From assembly GCA_946480125.1 (NCBI GenBank), contig CAMLIY010000053.1:1-15033 (forward strand): a DNA stretch of 15,033 nucleotides. Direction: 5' to 3'. This document shows positions 7,790-13,436 of the stretch, piece after piece; position 1 is the first letter of the stretch; every line of letters begins with the position of its first letter. The position numbers were made by a program, and so were the translations under genes. Origin of the DNA: an uncultured Asticcacaulis sp. (GTDB lineage Bacteria > Pseudomonadota > Alphaproteobacteria > Caulobacterales > Caulobacteraceae). Below the pieces are notes generated by a model. It searched no databases. It saw nothing but the letters and a program-made list of their open reading frames with translations, and had not been told where the DNA came from.

Positions 7790-8577
7790 TCAGGCAGATT
7801 ACCTCTCTGACCAACCAGACGATCAAGGACATCCGCGCCCTGCACATGCGCAAGGAACGCGAAGCCACCGGGCAATTCCTCGCCGAGGGTCTGAAGATCA
7901 TCATTGATGCCCTGGATCAGGGTTTTGCGCCGCAAATCCTCGTCTATGGCAAGGATGCCGACCATCACCCCTTGCAGGCGCGTGCCGTCCAGGCGACGAT
8001 TGAGGCCGGCGGTGAGGTTCTTGAGGTAACACGCGAAATTCTTGAGAAAATTTCACGTAAGGACAATCCGCAGATGGTCATCGCCGTCTTCGGTCAGATG
8101 ATCCGTTCGCTGGTGGATATTGATCCGCAAAGTCATGATGTCTGGGTGGCGCTTGAGCAGATCCGCGACCCCGGCAATCTCGGCACCATCATCCGCACCG
8201 CCGATGCGGCCGGTATCGGCGGCGTCATACTGATCGGGGATTGCGTCGACCCGTTTTCGGTTGAGACGGTTCGCGCCACTATGGGGTCTATCTTCGCCTT
8301 GCCGGTCGTTAAATGCACCCGCGAAGACTTTCTGGCTGACCGGAAACGCTGGACCGGCTCCGTGGTCGGTACGCTTTTGACCGCTACGCACAATCACCGC
8401 ACCGCCCCTTATATCCGACCGACCCTGATCATTATGGGCACCGAGCAATCAGGCCTGACGCCGGAAATCGCCAGCATTTGCGATACCAATGTCAAGATTC
8501 CGATGAAGGGCCGCGCCGACAGCCTCAACCTGTCGGTGGCGACCGGAATCATGATCTACGCCGCGGCCGGACTGTGA
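7786..8577 (+). CDS. TrmH/SpoU family RNA 2'-O-methyltransferase
   Basis: Predicted to methylate a ribose 2'-OH in tRNA or 23S rRNA. The 263-residue protein has the two parts of the family: an N-terminal SpoU substrate-binding domain (TGQFLAEGLKIIIDAL, about 28-43) and a C-terminal SPOUT knot with all three motifs: DPGNLGTIIRTADA (128-141, including the conserved Asn and Arg), IIMGTEQSGL (215-224) and IPMKGRADSLNLSVATGI (238-255). The start at 7786 is chosen because it forms an ATGA overlap with the upstream methyltransferase stop; an ATG four codons earlier (7774) is in frame. Two adjacent RNA methyltransferases joined in this way suggest coupled expression. It could be RlmB-like or TrmH-like; which one is not decided by the visible motifs. 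Confidence 0.92.
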   Translation: MIRQITSLTNQTIKDIRALHMRKEREATGQFLAEGLKIIIDALDQGFAPQILVYGKDADHHPLQARAVQATIEAGGEVLEVTREILEKISRKDNPQMVIAVFGQMIRSLVDIDPQSHDVWVALEQIRDPGNLGTIIRTADAAGIGGVILIGDCVDPFSVETVRATMGSIFALPVVKCTREDFLADRKRWTGSVVGTLLTATHNHRTAPYIRPTLIIMGTEQSGLTPEIASICDTNVKIPMKGRADSLNLSVATGIMIYAAAGL

Positions 8578-8579
8578 GG
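8576..8579 (+). promoter_or_regulatory. Ribosome binding site deciding a GTG start
   Basis: GAGG overlaps the stop codon of the SpoU gene (TGAGG) and lies eight bases before the GTG at 8588. It supports that non-ATG start and coupling to the upstream gene. Confidence 0.6.
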
Positions 8580-8587
8580 CCATATCT

Positions 8588-9595
8588 GTGAAATTTGGCA
8601 AGGTCAGGATTGACGGTTTCCTCGCCGGCATGGTCGTGGCTATCATTCTGGCTGCCCTATTGCCGGCGCCCGGCGCCCATGGCGGCATCCTGCATCCAGA
8701 ACTGCTGACCAAGCTCGGAATCGCCCTGATCTTTTTCCTGAATGGTGCAACCCTATCTTTCAGCGCCCTGAAGGATGGCATTATGCGCTGGCGTTTGCAC
8801 CTCATTATTCAGGCTTCAACCTTTTTGCTTTTCCCCCTGATTGGACTGGCTTTCCTGGCCGTTGCCGGACGCTTTATAAGCCCCGACCTGCAACTCGGAT
8901 TCTTTTACCTGTGCGCTTTGCCGTCGACGGTTTCGTCATCTGTCGCCATGACCTCGGCGGCGCGTGGCAATGTGCCTGTGGCCGTTTTCAACGCCACGCT
9001 GTCAAGCCTGATAGGTATTATCGTGACACCGTTATGGATGAGCCTTCTGTTGAAAACCTCTGGCCATCATCTTGATGTCACAGGCGTTTTCATCGATCTC
9101 TTCAAATGGATGGTCTTGCCGATGATCGTAGGCCAACTTGTGCGTCCCTTAATCGGGGCCTGGCTTCACAGGCATAAAAAGCTGGCGCAGATGGCCGATC
9201 GCGGCACCATACTGCTGCTGATATATACCTCATTTTGTGACTCTTTCGTGCTCAATATCTGGGGAATGACAAATATCACGATTATGATCTCAGTCATTAT
9301 AGCTACGCTTGCTTTATTTTTCGCCGTTCTCTTTCTGTTATGGACAATTTGCGATCGCTCCGGCATTGCGCCTGCTTTTCGCGCCGCCGTGGTTTTCTGC
9401 GGCACCAAGAAAAGCCTGGCCACCGGTGTGCCCATGGCTTCGCTGATATTCGCCGGTCATTCATCCGGACTCGGTCTGATTCTGCTGCCAATCATGATCT
9501 ATCATCCATTACAATTATTGATCTGCACACCCATCGCCAGCCATTGGGCAAAAAAGCAAACGGCAATAGAAAGGCAATTAGCGCCTGATTATTAA
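8588..9595 (+). CDS. Bile acid:sodium symporter-like transporter (SBF-like, YfeH/RCH1 type)
   Basis: Integral inner-membrane transporter of the BART superfamily, 335 residues, almost wholly hydrophobic with about ten membrane segments. It matches the SBF-like branch (E. coli YfeH, fungal RCH1) rather than true bile-acid carriers: the N-terminal DGFLAGMVVAIILAALLP, FLNGATLSFSALKDG (51-64), and the conserved crossover stretch LPSTVSSSVAMTSAARGN (111-128) point there. The second-half repeat AVVFCGTKKSLATGVPMA carries the matching motif of the inverted repeat. The start is a GTG ten bases after the previous stop. It is likely the last of four co-transcribed genes. Substrate unknown; fungal RCH1 affects calcium homeostasis, but transfer of that role here would be speculation. 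Confidence 0.87.
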   Translation: MKFGKVRIDGFLAGMVVAIILAALLPAPGAHGGILHPELLTKLGIALIFFLNGATLSFSALKDGIMRWRLHLIIQASTFLLFPLIGLAFLAVAGRFISPDLQLGFFYLCALPSTVSSSVAMTSAARGNVPVAVFNATLSSLIGIIVTPLWMSLLLKTSGHHLDVTGVFIDLFKWMVLPMIVGQLVRPLIGAWLHRHKKLAQMADRGTILLLIYTSFCDSFVLNIWGMTNITIMISVIIATLALFFAVLFLLWTICDRSGIAPAFRAAVVFCGTKKSLATGVPMASLIFAGHSSGLGLILLPIMIYHPLQLLICTPIASHWAKKQTAIERQLAPDY

Positions 9596-9688
9596 ATAGA
9601 ATTAAGGTGGAAAGGGTTCACTTAGCGTTCATAAAGCGAGACTTAGATTTAAGAGAACGCATCAGGCGTCTCAGGAAAAGACATCGTC

Positions 9689-9850
9689 ATGAAAACTATC
9701 ATTTTAAAGCTGATATGCGCAGCAACCCTTGTGACGAGCTTAACCGGCTGCATCATGTATGTTAGCCCGGACCATAAATATCATACCGACGATACGCCGG
9801 CTGCTGATGAGAAGCCCGCCGACGTCATGACAAGTTCACAATCGTTCTAA
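9689..9850 (+). CDS. Small lipoprotein A, 53 residues, family not recognised
   Basis: A short open frame with an ATG, an AGGAAAAG purine stretch 8-15 bases upstream and a TAA stop. The product has a basic start (MKTIILKL), a hydrophobic core and a lipobox LTGC with Cys at residue 21, so it should be lipidated and cut by signal peptidase II. Ile at +2 (not Asp) predicts sorting to the outer membrane. The mature 33-residue part is polar and acidic with three histidines (SPDHKYHTDDTPAADEK) and no known domain. It shares signal-peptide length and positions K2, K7-L8, C10, G20, C21 and I22 with the next small gene. Only 18 bases separate the two genes, so they are probably co-transcribed. Function unknown; entericidin-like or colicin-lysis-type small lipoproteins are the nearest known analogues in size only. 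Confidence 0.75.
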   Translation: MKTIILKLICAATLVTSLTGCIMYVSPDHKYHTDDTPAADEKPADVMTSSQSF

Positions 9851-9855
9851 TTAAC

Positions 9856-9863
9856 AAAGGGGA
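9856..9863 (+). promoter_or_regulatory. Strong ribosome binding site of small lipoprotein B
   Basis: AAAGGGGA lies five bases before the ATG at 9869, in the 18-base gap after the stop of lipoprotein A. It is one of the clearest Shine-Dalgarno sequences in the window and strongly supports the 38-codon gene being translated. Confidence 0.75.
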
Positions 9864-9868
9864 ATATC

Positions 9869-9985
9869 ATGAAAAGCGTCGCCATCAAGCTTGCCTGTGT
9901 CGTCTTTCTGGCCGCCAGCCTTTCCGGCTGCATTATTATTGACCGCAGCGGTGCCGATCACTTCAGCTACTCGCACTCTCACTAA
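9869..9985 (+). CDS. Small lipoprotein B, 38 residues, paralogue of A
   Basis: Begins with MKSVAIKL, has a hydrophobic core and the lipobox LSGC with Cys at residue 21, the same position as in its neighbours. The mature peptide would be 18 residues beginning C-I-I-I-D and ending HFSYSHSH, rich in His and Ser; a metal-binding role is possible but unproven. Ile at +2 predicts outer-membrane sorting. An ideal ribosome binding site precedes it. Nothing in the mature part resembles a family I recognise. Its mature part shares only the leading Cys-Ile and a loose Asp-His with lipoprotein A, so the family looks conserved mainly in the signal peptide. A 9-bp hairpin follows 47 bases after the stop. 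Confidence 0.75.
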   Translation: MKSVAIKLACVVFLAASLSGCIIIDRSGADHFSYSHSH

Positions 9986-9992
9986 ATAGCAC

Positions 9993-10013
9993 GGCTCGTT
10001 AAAGAACCGGGCC
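9993..10013 (+). other. Imperfect hairpin after lipoprotein B
   Basis: GGCTCGTT and AACCGGGCC can pair around AAAG, with one G-U and one bulged C. It sits seven bases after the lipoprotein B stop and has no U-tract. It may protect the mRNA 3' end or be incidental. Confidence 0.3.
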
Positions 10014-10032
10014 GGAATATCCGTGATGTCGT

Positions 10033-10058
10033 AAGGCGCCGCTAAAAACGGCGCCTTT
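10033..10058 (+). terminator. Intrinsic terminator-like hairpin between lipoproteins B and C
   Basis: AAGGCGCCG (10033-10041) pairs perfectly with CGGCGCCTT (10049-10057) around the loop CTAAAAA. It is followed by a short, interrupted T run (CCTTTGTCATTT). The stem is very stable but the U-tract is weak, so termination may be partial. It divides the lipoprotein A-B pair from lipoprotein C, which needs either read-through or a promoter in the 59 bases before its ATG. Confidence 0.65.
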
Positions 10059-10103
10059 GTCATTTACAATACTATGTCCACACCCTAGCGTAAGCATTGG
10101 TTC

Positions 10104-10109
10104 AAGGAG
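10104..10109 (+). promoter_or_regulatory. Strong ribosome binding site of small lipoprotein C
   Basis: AAGGAG, a full Shine-Dalgarno match, lies eight bases before the ATG at 10118. Its quality is the main reason to believe that a 24-codon frame is a real gene. Confidence 0.7.
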
Positions 10110-10117
10110 TACCTGTT

Positions 10118-10192
10118 ATGAAAAAATTGATTCTCAAACTGATCGTCTTGCCGTTTATTGGCCTCGCCTTCGCGGGTTGCATAACCATCTGA
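10118..10192 (+). CDS. Micro-lipoprotein C, 24 residues (mature peptide C-I-T-I)
   Basis: A 24-codon gene with a canonical ribosome binding site. The product starts MKKLILKLIV, has a hydrophobic core and ends AFAGCITI. Cys21 occupies the same residue number as in lipoproteins A and B, with K2, K7-L8, G20 and I22 shared. Phe at -3 of the lipobox is less usual than Leu but tolerated. If processed, the mature product is a diacylated (or triacylated) tetrapeptide, so the signal peptide makes up 20 of 24 residues. The stop codon TGA abuts the stop of the convergent glutathione S-transferase gene. Possible roles are a released signal peptide, a membrane-active lipopeptide, or a decayed relative of A and B truncated by a nonsense mutation. 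None is shown by the sequence. Confidence 0.62.
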   Translation: MKKLILKLIVLPFIGLAFAGCITI

Positions 10193-10852
10193 TCAGGCAT
10201 ACGCGTAAGGACCGCCACGTACTAATGCCTTTTGATAAGCGGGCCGTGCGTGTATGGTTTTAAGCCATGCTTTTATATGCGGTTTTTCGGCGCCAACGGC
10301 CCGGCTGGCGGCGGCTTCAAGCGGAAAGCTCATCATGATATCCGCCGCTGTGAATGTGTCGCCCGCAAACCAAGGCGATTTCGTCAAAGCATTTTCCCAA
10401 AAATCGATATGCGCCGTTAAATTCGGCGTCACCAGCTTTGCATCGATGCTTTTCGCGATAGCCGTCGCAATTGGCTTTATCGGCCAGGGCGCACGCGAAC
10501 GAATGCTGTTGGTCACTAGTTTGAGCAAAAGAGGTGTCATGGCCGAGCCTTCGGCATAATACATCCAATATGTATAACTAAGGCGCGCTTCCGTTTCATC
10601 TCCGGGCATAAGCCGACACGCCCCATAACGGGTCAAAACATAGTCTATAATGGCGCCCGTCTCGGCGATAACGTGCCCGTCATCGGTTATCACAGGTGCT
10701 TTTCCCAGCGGATGAATGGCTTTCAGTTCCGGTGGGGCCAGCATATCCTTACCGCGCCTGTAAGCTTTGATCTCGTAAGGCAGCTCAAGTTCTTCCAGCA
10801 ACCATAGGATACGTTGTGAGCGTGAATTATCAAGATGATGCACAGTGATCAT
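10193..10852 (-). CDS. Glutathione S-transferase family protein
   Basis: Cytoplasmic GST-fold protein of 219 residues, the usual length. The thioredoxin-like N-terminal domain has NSRSQRILWLLEEL with a candidate catalytic Ser (about residue 10), the cis-proline of KAPVI (Pro53) and ETGAI (64-68), where most relatives have ES, contacting the glutathione gamma-glutamyl group. The helical C-terminal domain ends with WFAGDTFTAADIMMSFPL (161-178), the N-capping-box region. The start is ATG 10852 because AAGGAG lies five bases before it; an in-frame ATG six codons earlier (10870) is inside that leader. It lies 54 bases downstream of HrpB on the same strand and may share its transcript. The substrate is unknown; detoxification or peroxide reduction are usual roles. 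Confidence 0.9.
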   Translation of the reverse strand: MITVHHLDNSRSQRILWLLEELELPYEIKAYRRGKDMLAPPELKAIHPLGKAPVITDDGHVIAETGAIIDYVLTRYGACRLMPGDETEARLSYTYWMYYAEGSAMTPLLLKLVTNSIRSRAPWPIKPIATAIAKSIDAKLVTPNLTAHIDFWENALTKSPWFAGDTFTAADIMMSFPLEAAASRAVGAEKPHIKAWLKTIHARPAYQKALVRGGPYAYA

Positions 10853-10857
10853 AATAG

Positions 10858-10863
10858 CTCCTT
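10858..10863 (-). promoter_or_regulatory. Ribosome binding site deciding the GST start
   Basis: AAGGAG on the minus strand lies five bases before the ATG at 10852 and excludes the in-frame ATG at 10870 as the preferred start. Confidence 0.75.
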
Positions 10864-10906
10864 GTTTCATCTTATACGTACCGGAGCGATAAAGGATTGA
10901 TCCGGA

Positions 10907-13372
10907 TCAGGTGCCGCGAGGTTTCGCACGGGTCGTCGGATCTGCTTCGCGCGGATCTTCCGGCCAGACATGCCGCGGATAGCGCCCCTTCATTTCGCTG
11001 CGCACTTCAGCCCAGGAACCACCCCAGAAAGCGGGCAAATCTCTGGTGACCTGGATAGGGCGATGCGCCGGGGAAGTAAGAGACAACGTAATCGGCGTTC
11101 TATTGGGTCCAATAGCAGGGTGGACTTTGGTGCCATAAAGCTCTTGTACACGCACTTCAAGACGTGGCCCGCCTTCCGCTTCGTAGTCGATGCGAATATT
11201 CGAGCCGGTGGGCATTTTCAAGGTTTCTGGCGCCAGCTTATCGAGTGCGCGCTGTTGGTCGTAATCGAGGATGTTGTGCAGGGCCTGCGAAATAATACTG
11301 CCGCTCAAAGACAGCATCGACTTGCCGGCTGCATAGGGACCGAGCCATGTTTCCAGTGTCGCCAGAAGCGTCTCATCACTCATGTCCGGCCAGCTAGCAT
11401 CCTGCATTTTCAAAAAAGCAACACGCGCACGCAAACCTTGTGCAGCTTCCGAAACATTCAGTGCTTTCAGACCCTTGATCTGTATTTCCTCAGCCTCAGC
11501 ATGAAGTAATAGTTCAGTCGGTATTTTTTCCATTGGCTTGCTGGACAGGACAAGGCTGCCGAGCCGCATCTGATCGAAGGCGCGGAAGCGGCCATTGTGG
11601 CGCTCAATTACCGGACCACGTTCCAGACGGTTGGCAAACAGGCTTAGAATATCCGACTCACTCAAGGGTGCCGCCAGCAGAATGCGGTCGCGGTTGGTGC
11701 CGCCGCCAAGATCTCCGACCGCCAGAAAAGCTTCCCGCGCTAACCGGTCATGTTCATCGACATAGGCCCCCCGGCCATTGGCCATGATAAACTCACCCGT
11801 CTTGCCACGCGCCTTAGCGACACGCTCCGGATAACATTCGGCTAAAAGCTGGTGCGAAAATTGGCTTACAGTCCTTTGATTTGCGTTCGCCTTTACAAGC
11901 TTTTGCGCCTGTCCGGACCAGTTTTTCGCCAGACTTCGCGCTTGAGATATTTTTGGCGAATGATCGCGCGACAAGGCTTCCAGGCGCGTATCAAGATCGG
12001 TCGACTTCCCACCAAGGCCATTTTCCGACAGGAGAACAGCCAGATTTGCGCCCAGCTCCGCAGCCCCGTTTTCCGCCGCCTTAATAAGCATATGCGCCAG
12101 ACGAGGCGCCATGGGCAGTTCGGCGATTGCCTTGCCGTGGTCGGTTAAATCTCCAGCGTCATCAAGTGCCTCCAGATCCTGCAACAGCTTTACCGCTTCA
12201 TCCATGGCGGCTTTCGGCGGATGATCAAGCAGGGTCAGCCCTTCGGTCGATTTAGCGCCCCACAGGCGCAGAGACAGCGCCAGCTGCGACAAGTCGGTCT
12301 CCAGGATTTCCGGCTTGGCAAAAGGGATTAACGACCGGTCCTGCTCGGCATCCCACAGGCGGTAAGCATCCCCGGCCTGCGTCCGGCCCGCCCGGCCGCG
12401 TCTCTGGTCGGCCGACGCTTTCGATACGCGTTCGGTCACCATCCGCATGGTGCCCCGCGCCGGATCGAAACGGCCGAGACGCGACAGTCCGCAATCGATA
12501 ACCATTGATACGCGGTCAAGAGTGAGTGAGGTTTCAGCGATAGAGGTGGCCAGAACAATCTTGGGATGCCCTGGCATATTGCGGCCCAGCGTATGGGACT
12601 GGTCTCTGAAATCCATGGCGCCAAAAAGCTTGTGAACCTCAATATGTGGCGCAATGCCAATTTCATCAATAAAGCGCGCTACCCGATGAATCTCGCCCTG
12701 CCCGGGCAGAAAGACCAACATGGTTTCGGCTTTGTCTGCCCTCAGCTTTGCCGACAGACGCGCCACATGACGCGCGATATCCTGCTCCATTAGCAATGAT
12801 TGATTGCGACCGAGATAATGGGTCTCGATCGGGAAACTGCGGCCCAGGGACTCAAAGCGACCCGCCCCTTCCAGCAAGCTCAAAACACGATCGCCATCCA
12901 GTGTGGCCGACATCACCAGCAGACGCAGATCATCGCGCAAAACTGTCTGAGCATCACGCGCAAAGGCAAGCCCCAGATCGGCATCGAGACTGCGCTCATG
13001 GAATTCGTCGAAGATAATGCAGCCCACACCTTCGAGCGATGGATCATCGAGAATTTTGCGCGAGAAAATGCCTTCGGTAACGACCTCGATGCGTGTCCTG
13101 GCGCTGACCTTGCTTTCGCCACGTACGCGAAAACCGACCGTCTGGCCAACCGACTCACCCAAAGTTTCTGACATCCGTGCGGCGGCAGCTCGGGCGGCTA
13201 GACGACGCGGTTCCAGCAGAACTATTCTCTGGCCAGCCAGCCAAGGCGCATCCAGCAAGGCCAGCGGAATGCCGGTTGTCTTGCCGGCGCCCGGCGGCGC
13301 GATGATCAGCGCCGTGGTATCTGTGGCCAGGAATGCCTTGAGCGGCGTATAGATGTCTTCAACAGGCAGCAT
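10907..13372 (-). CDS. hrpB: ATP-dependent RNA helicase HrpB (DEAH/DExH)
   Basis: Superfamily 2 helicase of the DEAH/RHA group, 821 residues, in line with HrpB lengths. Motifs in order: I APPGAGKTT (25-33), II DEFH (122-125, the HrpB variant of DEAH), III SAT (155-157), V ATSIAETSLT (275-284) and VI QRRGRAGR (323-330). The helicase-associated and HrpB C-terminal regions fill the rest, ending with a short basic tail. The biochemical role of HrpB in bacteria is poorly defined; RNA helicase activity is inferred from the family. The ATG at 13372 (MLPVEDIYTPL) fits family N-termini, but GGAGG sits only one base before it. A CTG one codon later, or a TTG at 13399, are other possible starts. A strong terminator of the preceding permease gene lies just 29 bases upstream. 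Confidence 0.93.
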   Translation of the reverse strand: MLPVEDIYTPLKAFLATDTTALIIAPPGAGKTTGIPLALLDAPWLAGQRIVLLEPRRLAARAAAARMSETLGESVGQTVGFRVRGESKVSARTRIEVVTEGIFSRKILDDPSLEGVGCIIFDEFHERSLDADLGLAFARDAQTVLRDDLRLLVMSATLDGDRVLSLLEGAGRFESLGRSFPIETHYLGRNQSLLMEQDIARHVARLSAKLRADKAETMLVFLPGQGEIHRVARFIDEIGIAPHIEVHKLFGAMDFRDQSHTLGRNMPGHPKIVLATSIAETSLTLDRVSMVIDCGLSRLGRFDPARGTMRMVTERVSKASADQRRGRAGRTQAGDAYRLWDAEQDRSLIPFAKPEILETDLSQLALSLRLWGAKSTEGLTLLDHPPKAAMDEAVKLLQDLEALDDAGDLTDHGKAIAELPMAPRLAHMLIKAAENGAAELGANLAVLLSENGLGGKSTDLDTRLEALSRDHSPKISQARSLAKNWSGQAQKLVKANANQRTVSQFSHQLLAECYPERVAKARGKTGEFIMANGRGAYVDEHDRLAREAFLAVGDLGGGTNRDRILLAAPLSESDILSLFANRLERGPVIERHNGRFRAFDQMRLGSLVLSSKPMEKIPTELLLHAEAEEIQIKGLKALNVSEAAQGLRARVAFLKMQDASWPDMSDETLLATLETWLGPYAAGKSMLSLSGSIISQALHNILDYDQQRALDKLAPETLKMPTGSNIRIDYEAEGGPRLEVRVQELYGTKVHPAIGPNRTPITLSLTSPAHRPIQVTRDLPAFWGGSWAEVRSEMKGRYPRHVWPEDPREADPTTRAKPRGT

Positions 13373-13401
13373 GCCTCCAACTAGCAGACCTGGCCGCAAT
13401 A

Positions 13402-13430
13402 AAAAAGACGCCCGATTGAGGCGTCTTTTT
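13402..13430 (-). terminator. Strong intrinsic terminator of the amino-acid permease gene
   Basis: AAAAAGACGCC and GGCGTCTTTTT form a perfect 11-base stem around the seven-base loop CGATTGA. Read on the minus strand, it begins seven bases after the permease stop codon and ends in a run of six T (antisense of 13401-13406), a textbook Rho-independent terminator. The symmetric A/T flanks would also let it act on plus-strand transcripts. The next minus-strand gene, hrpB, begins only 29 bases further on. Confidence 0.9.
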
Positions 13431-13436
13431 CAGTTA

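Noticed and set aside
9609..9636. ECF-type promoter (GGAA ... CGTT) before lipoprotein A
   Set aside because: GGAAA and CGTT are only 12 bases apart, while the alphaproteobacterial general-stress consensus needs about 16-17.
9582..9668. Distant inverted repeat CGCCTGAT / ATCAGGCG flanking the gap before lipoprotein A
   Set aside because: Only eight bases with a loop of about 71 bases; no T-tract and no sign of a mobile element or attachment site.
10254..10559. A 101-codon plus-strand frame after micro-lipoprotein C
   Set aside because: It is antisense to the glutathione S-transferase gene, has no ribosome binding site or domain, and the GST frame explains the sequence fully.
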